NCBI GenBank assembly: GCA_030149025.1
Contig: JASBSH010000013.1
Coordinates: forward strand, 1-11,871
Source: Actinomycetales bacterium
Lineage (GTDB): Bacteria > Actinomycetota > Actinomycetes > Actinomycetales > BWSM-131
DNA: 11,871 nt
Direction of reading: 5' to 3'
Positions within the stretch are counted from its first letter, which is position 1, and each line of letters starts with the position of its first letter. The translations under genes and the position numbers were made by a program. Shown here one piece after another: positions 5,869-11,871 of the stretch. The notes beneath the pieces are model-generated. The model was given only the letters and a program-made list of their open reading frames with translations, was not told the origin of the DNA and did no database searches.

Positions 5869-8772
5869 GTGGGCGAGCGGGGCGGTATGGAGCGATCGGC
5901 GAGCGATGGGGAGCTGGTCGGCGCACTGAAACGGGCCGGCGTCCAGGACGTGGACGCGTCCGCGCTGCGCCGCTCCATGTACTCCTCCGACGCGTCCCTC
6001 TACCGGGTCCCGCCGGCAGCCGTCGCCATCCCCAGGCACACCGATGAGATCGAGGCTGCACTCGCGGTCTGCCGTGAGCTCACCGTACCGGTCACCATGC
6101 GCGGAGCCGGCACCTCGATCGCCGGTAACGCGGTCGGCCCGGGGCTGGTCCTCGACGTCAGTCGCCACCTGGACCGGGTCCTCGAGGTCGACCCGGAGGC
6201 GCAGACCGCGCTCGTGCAACCGGGCGTCGTGCAGGCGAACCTGCAGAAGGCCGCCGCCAAGCACGGTCTGCGCTTCGGGCCCGACCCGTCGACCCACAAC
6301 CGGGCGACACTCGGTGGCATGATCGGCAACAACGCCTGCGGCTCAAGGGCTTTGGGATACGGACGGACGAGCGACAACGTCGTCGGCCTGGATGTGCTCA
6401 CCGCCGCCGGCGACCGCCTCCGGTTGGGCGACATGAGCGACCCGACCGCGAGCCATCAGGTCCTCGATGACCTGCGCGCTGCCGTTGGCTCTGGCCTCGC
6501 CACCATTCGCACGGAGTTCGGCCGCTTCGGCCGTCAGGTCTCCGGCTACTCGCTTGAGCACCTGCTGCCGGAGAACGGGTTCGACGTCACCAAGGCGCTC
6601 GTCGGCAGCGAGGGCACCTTGGCCCTCACCCTCGGGGCCCGCGTCCGCCTCGTCCGCGACGCGCCGGTCCGGCTCCTCGTCGTCCTCGGCTACCCGTCCA
6701 TGGCCGAGGCGGCGGACGCCGTCCCCGCAGTCCTGCCGCACCGGCCCGTGGCCTGTGAGGGCCTGGACGCCCGCATCGTCGACGTCGTCCGGACCCGCCG
6801 CGGGCCGGCCGCGGTGCCGGAGCTGCCGCGCGGTGGTGGCTGGCTGTTCGTGGAACTGGTGGGGGACGACTCCGCTCAGGTCGAATCCGTTGCGAAGCAC
6901 GTGATCCACGACTCCGGCGCACTGGACTCCGCGCTCGTGCACAACGCGGCGCATGCGGCGGCCTTGTGGAAGATCCGTGAGGACGGTGCCGGGCTGTCCG
7001 CCCGTACCACGGCCGGTGACCCGGCGCACGCCGGTTGGGAGGACGCAGCAGTGCCCCCCGAACGCCTCGGCGCCTACCTGCGCGAGTTCGACGAGCTCAT
7101 GGCCGGCTACGGCTTCACCGGCCTGCCCTACGGCCACTTCGGCGACGGCTGCGTCCACATCCGCATCGACTTCCCGCTCACAGAACCGAACGGCACCAAC
7201 CGTTTCCGTGACTTCATGTTCGACGCCGGCCGCCTCGCCGCTCGTCACGGGGGCTCGATGTCCGGTGAGCACGGCGACGGGCGCACCCGCAGCGAGCTGC
7301 TCCCGCTCATGTACTCGCCGGAGGCCATCGCCCTGTTCGGCAAGGTCAAGGCGGTGTTCGACCCGGACAACCTGCTCAACCCCGGAGTCCTTGTCGAGCC
7401 GGCGCCGCTCGACGCCGACATCCGCGTGGCGCAGTCAAAACCGCTGACCCGCAAGCAGCTTCCGTCTTTGGCGTTCAACTACCGACACGACCGTGGCGAC
7501 CTGTCCATGGCCGTGCACCGGTGCACGGGGGTAGGCAAGTGCCGTGCCGACACCACCAACGCCGGCGGCGTCATGTGCCCCAGCTACCTCGCCACCCGCA
7601 ACGAGAAGGACTCCACCCGCGGCCGTGCTCGCGTCCTCCAGGACGTCGTCGCCGGTCACCTCGGGCCCGACGGCTGGCGGTCCGAGGCGGTCCACGATGC
7701 CCTCGACCTGTGCCTCGCCTGCAAGGGCTGCTCCTCGGACTGCCCGACAGGCGTCGATATGGCGACGTACAAAGCCGAAGCGCTGCACCAGAAGTACCGC
7801 AGGCGATTTCGCCCCCGCTCCCACTACGCGCTCGGGTGGCTGCCTCGCTGGACGCGCCTCACCACCAGGTCGAAAGCGGTGACCCGGCTCGCCAACCTCG
7901 CGATGACCAGCACGGCGCTGCACCCGCTCGTCACCTGGGCCGCCGGCGTCGACAACCGCCGCAGCCTGCCGACTTTCGCGACCACGACGTTCCGGCGCTG
8001 GTTCGCAGAACGCGCCGCCGCGCCGTCCGGCCATGAGAACGCATCGAACGGTGACGTCGTCCTGTTCGTCGACACGTTCACCGACGCGTTCTCACCCGAG
8101 GTCGGCAAGGCAGCAGTCGCCGTTCTCGAGGACGCCGGCTACCGCGTCACGGTGACCGAGAAGCCGGTCTGCTGCGGGCTCACCTGGGTCTCCACCGGAC
8201 AGCTGGACGGCGCCCGCCGCCAGGCCGCGGCCACGGTCACCGAGCTGGTGGGGCACGTCCGTGCCGGGGCGAAGGTCGTCGGCATCGAGCCCTCCTGCAC
8301 CGCGGCGCTGCGGTCGGACGCGATCGAGCTGCTGGACGGCGACACGCTGGCTTCGGCTCGGGAGGTCGCGTCTGCGACCCGCACGCTCGCAGAGCTGCTC
8401 CTCGAAACGCCCGGCTGGACGCCGCCCGACCTGGCCGGGACGACGGGCGTGGCGCAGCCGCACTGCCATCACCACGCCGTCATGGGCTGGGGGCCGGACG
8501 CCGACCTGCTCCGACGGACGGGCGCTGACCTGGAGCGCGTCGGCGGCTGCTGCGGACTGGCGGGCAACTTCGGCGTCGAGCGAGGTCACTACGACGTCTC
8601 CGTGGCCGTCGCCGAGCACGACCTGCTGCCCGCCGTCAGGGCTGCCGAGAGCCGGGACGAGGCTGCCGTCGTCCTCGCCGACGGGTTCAGCTGCCGCACC
8701 CAGCTGGACGCGCTGGCGGGCCGGTCCGGTGAGCATCTGGCGCAACTGCTCGCCCGCCACCTCCCGCGCTGA
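5869..8772 (+). CDS. Fused FAD-linked / iron-sulfur 2-hydroxyacid dehydrogenase (YdiJ-like)
   Basis: A 967-residue oxidoreductase joining two halves. The N-terminal PCMH-type FAD domain includes RGAGTS (78-83) and RATLGGMIGNNACGSRALGYGRTSDNV from residue 145. The FAD-oxidase C domain has YGHFGDGCVHIRIDFP (about 421-436), SGEHGDGR (465-472) and FDPDNLLNPG. The C-terminal half has two ferredoxin-like cysteine groups, Cys552/558/570 with CP, and CLACKGCSSDCP (Cys615/618/621/625). Two CCG domains follow, at Cys768-769 and Cys894-895, with an intervening PHCHHH (about 864-869). This architecture matches E. coli YdiJ and fused D-lactate dehydrogenases, which oxidise a D-2-hydroxyacid at FAD and pass electrons through Fe-S clusters to a respiratory acceptor. 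Substrate cannot be read from sequence; D-lactate and D-2-hydroxyglutarate are both candidates. No signal peptide or membrane helix is evident. The GTG at 5869 is chosen over the ATG at 5887 because of the -10 spacing. Confidence 0.88.
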   Translation: MGERGGMERSASDGELVGALKRAGVQDVDASALRRSMYSSDASLYRVPPAAVAIPRHTDEIEAALAVCRELTVPVTMRGAGTSIAGNAVGPGLVLDVSRHLDRVLEVDPEAQTALVQPGVVQANLQKAAAKHGLRFGPDPSTHNRATLGGMIGNNACGSRALGYGRTSDNVVGLDVLTAAGDRLRLGDMSDPTASHQVLDDLRAAVGSGLATIRTEFGRFGRQVSGYSLEHLLPENGFDVTKALVGSEGTLALTLGARVRLVRDAPVRLLVVLGYPSMAEAADAVPAVLPHRPVACEGLDARIVDVVRTRRGPAAVPELPRGGGWLFVELVGDDSAQVESVAKHVIHDSGALDSALVHNAAHAAALWKIREDGAGLSARTTAGDPAHAGWEDAAVPPERLGAYLREFDELMAGYGFTGLPYGHFGDGCVHIRIDFPLTEPNGTNRFRDFMFDAGRLAARHGGSMSGEHGDGRTRSELLPLMYSPEAIALFGKVKAVFDPDNLLNPGVLVEPAPLDADIRVAQSKPLTRKQLPSLAFNYRHDRGDLSMAVHRCTGVGKCRADTTNAGGVMCPSYLATRNEKDSTRGRARVLQDVVAGHLGPDGWRSEAVHDALDLCLACKGCSSDCPTGVDMATYKAEALHQKYRRRFRPRSHYALGWLPRWTRLTTRSKAVTRLANLAMTSTALHPLVTWAAGVDNRRSLPTFATTTFRRWFAERAAAPSGHENASNGDVVLFVDTFTDAFSPEVGKAAVAVLEDAGYRVTVTEKPVCCGLTWVSTGQLDGARRQAAATVTELVGHVRAGAKVVGIEPSCTAALRSDAIELLDGDTLASAREVASATRTLAELLLETPGWTPPDLAGTTGVAQPHCHHHAVMGWGPDADLLRRTGADLERVGGCCGLAGNFGVERGHYDVSVAVAEHDLLPAVRAAESRDEAAVVLADGFSCRTQLDALAGRSGEHLAQLLARHLPR

Positions 8773-9072
8773 CAACCTTCCGCCCGGGTTCAGCACAGGG
8801 TGGCCCCGTGCCAATAGGTTTGGCGCAGGGCCACCCTGCAACAGCGTGGTTTTGGCGTGATCCCACCCACGACGGCACCGCACACCCGTCCACATCCCGG
8901 GCGCCGGCGCCCGAGCAGTGGACAGCGAAGGTATTCTTCGGCCCGGACATCGCCAGTGCTGCCGGTGTCATCCCGGGCTCGCACAGCGGGCCTCGCCGGT
9001 GCCGTGCAGGTGTGGCGTAGCCAGTGTGGCTCAGCCAAGCCTCCGGCCAGTCACAATCCGGAGGATGACGTC
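8773..9072 (+). other. 300-base intergenic region upstream of gdhA
   Basis: No convincing gene is present. It holds the long hairpin at 8796-8838, a 16-bp GC palindrome CGGGCGCC/GGCGCCCG at 8898-8913, and TATTCT at 8932-8937, a reasonable -10 without a good -35. If that -10 is used, gdhA has a leader of roughly 130 bases, unlike the leaderless genes upstream. GGTTTTGGCGTGATC (8848-8862) partly echoes both the hairpin (TTTGGCG) and the repeat before gcdH (GGCGTGATC). No GlnR-like or riboswitch structure was recognised. Confidence 0.5.
8796..8838. terminator. Long hairpin after the FAD/Fe-S gene
   Basis: Arms CAGGGTGGCCC (8796-8806) and GGGCCACCCTG (8828-8838) are perfect eleven-base complements. 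Inside, after one C/A mismatch, GTGCCAA and TTGGCGC add seven more pairs, one of them G-U, around the loop TAGGT. The stem of about 18 pairs begins 24 bases after the stop of the preceding gene. It has no T-run directly behind it, but such hairpins commonly end transcripts in high-GC actinobacteria. A dispersed repeat palindrome is an alternative reading. Confidence 0.7.
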
Positions 9073-10422
9073 ATGCCTCAGCTCGACGAGAAGCTGGACC
9101 CGATCTACCGCGAGGTGCTTCGCCGTAACCCGGCCGAGGAGGAGTTTCACCAGGCGGTGCGCGAGGTGCTCGACAGCCTCGGGCCGGTCGTGGCCAAGAA
9201 CCCGCACTACACCGATGCCGCGGTCATCGAGCGGATCTGCGAACCGGAGCGCCAGATCATCTTCCGGGTCCCGTGGGTGGACGACTCCGGCGCCGTGCAG
9301 ATCAACCGCGGGTTCCGGGTGGAGTTCAACTCCGCGCTCGGCCCCTACAAGGGCGGCCTGCGGTTCCACCCGAGCGTGAACCTGGGCATCATCAAGTTCC
9401 TCGGTTTCGAGCAGATCTTCAAGAACTCGCTGACAGGTATGCCGATCGGCGGCGCGAAGGGCGGTTCCGACTTCGACCCGAAGGGCAAGTCCGAGCTCGA
9501 GATCATGCGGTTCTGCCAGTCGTTCATGACCGAGCTGTACCGCCACCTCGGCGAGTACACGGACGTGCCCGCTGGTGACATCGGTGTCGGCGGCCGCGAG
9601 ATCGGCTACCTGTTCGGCCAGTACAAGCGGATCACCAACCGCTACGAGTCCGGTGTGCTCACCGGCAAGGGCCTCACCTGGGGCGGCTCCCAGGTCCGAC
9701 GCGAGGCCACCGGCTACGGCGCGGTGTTCTTCGTCGACGAGATGCTGCGCACGCGCCACCAGTCGCTGGAGGGCAAGCGCGTCGTCGTCTCCGGCTCGGG
9801 CAACGTCGCGATCTACGCGATCGAGAAGGTGCGGCAGCTCGGCGGCACGGTGGTCGCGTGCTCCGACTCGGACGGCTACGTCGTGGACGAGAAGGGCATC
9901 GACCTCGAGCTGCTGAAGGAGATCAAGGAGGTCCGCCGGGAGCGGGTCAGCGACTACGCCGAGGCCCGCGGGCACGACGCCCACTACGTGCAGGGTGGTC
10001 GCGTCTGGGACGTGCCGTGTGACGTGGCGCTTCCCTCCGCGACGCAGAACGAACTGAACGCGCACGACGCCAAGACCCTCGTCTCCAACGGGTGCGTCGT
10101 CGTCGCCGAGGGCGCCAACATGCCCACCACGCCGGACGCCGTCCAGGTCCTGCAGGAGGCAGGCGTGCTGTTCGCGCCGGGCAAGGCAGCGAACGCCGGC
10201 GGGGTTGCGACCAGCGCGCTGGAGATGCAGCAGAACGCTTCTCGGGACTCCTGGTCGTTCGAGCACACCGAGGAGCGGCTGTCCGAGATCATGCGCGGTA
10301 TCCACGACCGCTGCGCCGAGACCGCGGAGGAGTACGGCGTACCCGGCAACTACGTGGTCGGCGCCAACATCGCGGGGTTCATCCAGGTCGCCGACGCGAT
10401 GCTGGCGCTGGGAGTCATCTGA
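9073..10422 (+). CDS. gdhA: Glutamate dehydrogenase, NADP-type hexameric
   Basis: A 449-residue enzyme that interconverts 2-oxoglutarate plus ammonium and glutamate, a main route of ammonium assimilation when ammonium is plentiful. Length matches E. coli GdhA (447). The catalytic domain shows GGLRFHPSVNLGIIKFLGFEQ with small gaps, PIGGAKGGSDFDPKG with the catalytic lysine at 129, and DVPAGDIGVGGREIGY with the catalytic aspartate at 169. The Rossmann domain has VVVSGSGNVA (237-246) followed by ACSDSDGYV, favouring NADP(H). The C-terminal part has AEGANMPTT and KAANAGGVA. The ATG at 9073 is chosen because homology starts there and GGAGG lies eight bases upstream; an in-frame start at 8857 would add 72 unconserved residues through the leader. 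A hairpin at 10503-10522 probably ends the transcript. Confidence 0.96.
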   Translation: MPQLDEKLDPIYREVLRRNPAEEEFHQAVREVLDSLGPVVAKNPHYTDAAVIERICEPERQIIFRVPWVDDSGAVQINRGFRVEFNSALGPYKGGLRFHPSVNLGIIKFLGFEQIFKNSLTGMPIGGAKGGSDFDPKGKSELEIMRFCQSFMTELYRHLGEYTDVPAGDIGVGGREIGYLFGQYKRITNRYESGVLTGKGLTWGGSQVRREATGYGAVFFVDEMLRTRHQSLEGKRVVVSGSGNVAIYAIEKVRQLGGTVVACSDSDGYVVDEKGIDLELLKEIKEVRRERVSDYAEARGHDAHYVQGGRVWDVPCDVALPSATQNELNAHDAKTLVSNGCVVVAEGANMPTTPDAVQVLQEAGVLFAPGKAANAGGVATSALEMQQNASRDSWSFEHTEERLSEIMRGIHDRCAETAEEYGVPGNYVVGANIAGFIQVADAMLALGVI

Positions 10423-10502
10423 TCGGCGTCGCGCCGTCCCGGTGAGGTGATGGGCGGTGGTGAGCAACTCCTTTACGGCCTCCCTCGTGCTCGCCGAGAC
10501 GG

Positions 10503-10522
10503 CGGCTGCCACGGGGCAGCCG
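10503..10522. terminator. Hairpin terminator after gdhA
   Basis: CGGCTGCC-ACGG-GGCAGCCG forms a perfect eight-base stem with a four-base loop, beginning 81 bases after the gdhA stop. No T-run follows, as is often the case in high-GC genomes. It would separate gdhA from the toxin-antitoxin genes. Confidence 0.6.
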
Positions 10523-10796
10523 TGCGCACGGCCGAGGTTCACGATCGAACCGCGCGTGCCCTGCTCGTGGCAGGTGACTCGCTGCCGCGGTCGTGGTCCT
10601 CCTCGCGCTCAGCACAGCGCCCTGGATGCGACCGGAAGCCGGCGCGCGGCGGGGGCGGCAGCGGTCGCCGTCGCCCTGGCTGTGATACCTGCCGGCTTCG
10701 TGGCGCGACCCTCGTGCCCGCCGGGATCTCGATGATCCGGCAGATGCTGCAGATCGTCCGCTCGTGCCCGGTCGCTTGCTCAGCTGCTGAGTCGGT

Positions 10797-10830
10797 CCTT
10801 GCTGCGGTTCGACCCTTGCTGAGGTTCGAC
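10797..10830. repeat. Tandem 17-base repeat upstream of the antitoxin gene
   Basis: Two directly adjacent 17-base units, CCTTGCTGCGGTTCGAC and CCTTGCTGAGGTTCGAC, differ at one base. They end 26 bases before the antitoxin -10 and so cover the region around and upstream of its -35. They may be a local duplication without function or a paired binding site. Confidence 0.85.
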
Positions 10831-10849
10831 GTCCGCAGTTCCTAGCGCG

Positions 10850-10864
10850 TTACATGTAACATGT
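10850..10864 (+). promoter_or_regulatory. Antitoxin promoter with overlapping palindromic operator
   Basis: TAACAT at 10857-10862 is a good -10 placed exactly six bases before the ATG at 10869, predicting a leaderless mRNA. It is embedded in palindromes: TTACATGTAA (10850-10859) is a perfect ten-base palindrome, and ACATGT occurs twice (10852-10857 and 10859-10864) with one base between. Toxin-antitoxin promoters are commonly repressed by their own antitoxin or complex, so this is the likely autoregulatory operator. The binding protein is inferred. Confidence 0.6.
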
Positions 10865-10868
10865 GGGG

Positions 10869-11075
10869 ATGACGGTGAAGCGCCGAGTCAGTGAGTACCG
10901 GCGCCGGATGCGCGCTCGGGGCCTGCGACCCCTTCAGATCTGGGTTCCCGATGTTCGTAGTAAGCGATTCGTCCAGGAAGCTCACCGCCAGGCAGCACTT
11001 GTTGCTCGGGCTGACCGGCAGTCGGACGATCAGGACTTCGTCGAGGCGATCACCTCCTCCTGGGACGACGAGTGA
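10869..11075 (+). CDS. MazE-like antitoxin (DUF3018-type)
   Basis: A 68-residue basic-then-acidic protein. The N-terminal part VSEYRRRMRARGLRPLQIWVPDVRS (residues 7-31 with its run interrupted here only for reading) resembles the DUF3018/MazE-like antitoxins, whose conserved core is an arginine-rich helix followed by GLRPxQIWVPD. This part should bind DNA. The acidic C-terminus (QSDDQDFVEAI, WDDE) is likely the toxin-neutralising segment. Its stop overlaps the toxin start as GTGA, and the partner is a clear MazF-family protein. The ATG at 10869 is preferred over the in-frame GTG at 10863 because it lies six bases from the -10, giving a leaderless start; the GTG would directly abut the -10. 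Confidence 0.85.
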   Translation: MTVKRRVSEYRRRMRARGLRPLQIWVPDVRSKRFVQEAHRQAALVARADRQSDDQDFVEAITSSWDDE

Positions 11076-11398
11076 GACGCGGCGAGCTGTGGACGGTGGC
11101 CGGGGGCGTCTACGCCTCCAAGCCGAGGCCGGCGCTGATCCTGCAGGACGACCTATTCGCGGGCACGGCCTCGGTGACGGTGGCGCCGCTGACGAGCGCG
11201 CTGGTGGAGGCGCCCCTGCTGCGGGTGCGGGTCCTCGCGGATGAGCTCACCGGGCTTCAGCACGAGAGCCACGTCATGATCGACAAAATCACCACCGTCC
11301 GGCGCGACAACGTCAGCACCTGCGTCGGCCGCCTCACCCCCGAGAACCTCGTCGAGGTCGAACGTGCCCTGATGGCGTTCCTTGGCCTAGCCCGATAG
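11072..11398 (+). CDS. MazF/PemK-family endoribonuclease toxin
   Basis: A 108-residue MazF/PemK-family protein, the usual length for these toxins, which cleave mRNA at short single-stranded sequences and arrest growth when not neutralised. Family features in order: RRGELWTV at the N-terminus, KPRPALILQ (about 17-25, containing the conserved basic/proline segment), SVTVAPLTS (about 34-42), SHVMIDKITTVRRDNV (about 66-81) and VGRL before a C-terminal helix. The frame is intact and the core motifs are present, so the toxin is probably active. It is coupled to the antitoxin through a GTGA overlap and has no strong Shine-Dalgarno sequence of its own. The target sequence cannot be predicted. Confidence 0.93.
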   Translation: MRRGELWTVAGGVYASKPRPALILQDDLFAGTASVTVAPLTSALVEAPLLRVRVLADELTGLQHESHVMIDKITTVRRDNVSTCVGRLTPENLVEVERALMAFLGLAR

Positions 11399-11416
11399 AG
11401 CGCAGCACGACCGACC

Positions 11417-11430
11417 CCGGAGCCATCCGG
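11417..11430. terminator. Short hairpin after the toxin gene
   Basis: CCGGA-GCCA-TCCGG forms a five-base stem with a four-base loop, 19 bases after the toxin stop, followed by CTTTG. It is a weak candidate terminator separating the toxin-antitoxin operon from clpB. Confidence 0.35.
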
Positions 11431-11483
11431 CTTTGCCGCGCTTCGATGGGTTCAAGTGCTGGGGAACAACGACCCGCACCGAC

Positions 11484-11508
11484 AAGTTGAGCGACATAGA
11501 CTCAACTT
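11484..11508. promoter_or_regulatory. HAIR operator upstream of clpB
   Basis: The core GTTGAGC-N7-ACTCAAC (11486-11506) is an HspR HAIR repeat with one broken pair (C at 11492). The outer arms extend to AAGTTGAG/CTCAACTT, eight complementary bases on each side. It ends 32 bases before the clpB start codon. A possible promoter overlaps it: TAGACT at 11497-11502, a 16-base gap, then TAGGCA at 11519-11524. HspR control of clpB is established in Streptomyces and inferred here. Confidence 0.88.
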
Positions 11509-11540
11509 TGCCGATGGCTAGGCACGGAGAAGGGAAACGA

Positions 11541-11871
11541 ATGGAGCTCAAGCTCACGACCAAGTCGCAGGAGGCGCTGTCGGCCGCCGTCCAGTCCGCG
11601 GCTGCGAAGGGCAACCCACAGGTGGAGCCCTCGCACCTGCTCCTCGCACTCACCGAGCAGCCGGGCGGTGTGGCCGTCGGCCTGCTCGAGGCCGTCGGTG
11701 TGCAGCCGGCGGCCGCCCAGCAAAGCGCCACCGCCCTGGTGGCGTCCCTGCCGAGCGCCTCGGGTGCCTCGGTCGGGGCACCTCAGCTGTCCCGAGGATC
11801 CCTCCAGGTGATGCAGACGGCGCAGGAGGAGATGCGGTCCCTCGGCGACTCGTACGTCTCCACCGAGCACC
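11541..11871 (+). CDS. clpB: Disaggregase ClpB, N-terminal part (cut by window end)
   Basis: The first 110 codons of ClpB, the Hsp100 ATPase that extracts polypeptides from aggregates and hands them to DnaK/DnaJ/GrpE. The opening MELKLTTKSQEALSAAV, then VEPSHLLLAL (about 29-38) and GVAVGLLEAVGV, are typical of the Clp N-terminal domain; SLGDSYVSTEH at the end matches the second Clp_N repeat. The ATPase domains lie beyond the window. AAGGGA (11530-11535) sits five bases before the ATG. The HAIR repeat at 11484-11508 places it under HspR with the dnaK operon. Confidence 0.95.
   Translation, partial: MELKLTTKSQEALSAAVQSAAAKGNPQVEPSHLLLALTEQPGGVAVGLLEAVGVQPAAAQQSATALVASLPSASGASVGAPQLSRGSLQVMQTAQEEMRSLGDSYVSTEH

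Larger units (their letters stand above)
10423..10862 (+). other. 440-base region between gdhA and the toxin-antitoxin pair
   Basis: No gene can be supported here. Two overlapping plus-strand frames exist (GTG at 10447 to 10845; GTG at 10457 to 10735). The second has a hydrophobic Ala/Val run near its end, but neither resembles a known family and codon choice does not single out either. What can be seen is the hairpin at 10503-10522, a short CTCAGC-T-GCTGAG palindrome at 10779-10791, the tandem 17-base repeat at 10797-10830, and the antitoxin promoter at the end. It may hold a decayed gene. Confidence 0.5.

Noticed and set aside
5887..5889. ATG at 5887 as the start of the FAD/Fe-S gene
   Set aside because: It has no Shine-Dalgarno sequence, and the GTG at 5869 sits exactly six bases from a -10. 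The N-terminus is poorly conserved, so this remains a close call.
8857..9072. In-frame GTG at 8857 as the gdhA start
   Set aside because: The 72 added residues are Pro/Arg/Ser-rich leader translation with no similarity to glutamate dehydrogenase. The ATG at 9073 has GGAGG and the family N-terminus.
9031..10542. Long open frame on the minus strand opposite gdhA
   Set aside because: Same codon-bias artefact; the plus strand encodes an unmistakable glutamate dehydrogenase.
10447..10845. 132-codon plus-strand frame between gdhA and the antitoxin
   Set aside because: No recognisable family, overlaps another equally open frame, crosses the gdhA terminator hairpin and runs into the tandem repeat before the antitoxin.
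11051..11061. CACCTCCTCCT near the end of the antitoxin gene, resembling the 16S anti-Shine-Dalgarno sequence
   Set aside because: It is explained by ordinary Thr-Ser-Ser codons and pairs with no strong nearby Shine-Dalgarno sequence.

Overview
This is a high-GC, all plus-strand stretch of an actinobacterial chromosome. The evidence is the gene order dnaK-grpE-dnaJ-hspR, HAIR-type (HspR-binding) inverted repeats before dnaK and clpB, GTG starts with GTGA overlaps, strong G/C third-position bias, and a DnaK without the extra N-terminal segment seen in proteobacterial DnaK. A member of the Micrococcales or a relative is plausible, but the sequence alone does not fix the genus.

Layout. (1) Positions 1-4357 hold the heat-shock operon. 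Two HAIR operators and a candidate promoter precede dnaK, grpE, a possible 20-codon ORF coupled to dnaJ, a cysteine-free (zinc-finger-less) dnaJ, and hspR, the operon's own repressor. (2) Positions 4358-5684 hold a short intergenic region with a 25-bp direct repeat, then an acyl-CoA dehydrogenase very like glutaryl-CoA dehydrogenase (gcdH). (3) Positions 5685-8772 hold an intergenic region rich in hairpins, then a 967-residue fused FAD/iron-sulfur oxidoreductase of the D-lactate / D-2-hydroxyglutarate dehydrogenase (YdiJ-like) type. (4) Positions 8773-10422 hold a strong hairpin and a 300-base leader, then NADP-type glutamate dehydrogenase (gdhA). (5) Positions 10423-11398 hold a 440-base stretch with no convincing gene, then a MazE-like/MazF-like toxin-antitoxin pair whose promoter carries a palindromic operator. 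(6) Positions 11399-11871 hold a third HAIR operator and the first 110 codons of clpB, cut by the window end.

How the genes work together. DnaK, GrpE, DnaJ and ClpB form the disaggregation/refolding machine. All are predicted to be repressed by HspR, which is encoded in the same operon, so the window holds a nearly complete HspR feedback circuit. Between its two arms lie three metabolic genes that all act on or near five-carbon dicarboxylates (glutaryl-CoA, possibly 2-hydroxyglutarate, 2-oxoglutarate/glutamate), and one toxin-antitoxin module. The metabolic genes have separate promoters or terminator-like hairpins, so they look like independent units rather than one operon. Three starts (gcdH, the FAD/Fe-S gene, the antitoxin) share a TANNNT-N6-start arrangement that predicts leaderless mRNAs.

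I found no CRISPR array, insertion sequence, phage gene, tRNA or rRNA, and nothing I can call a wholly new system. The most rewarding points are the regulatory sites, the intergenic repeats and hairpins, the possible small ORF before dnaJ, and the toxin-antitoxin control region.
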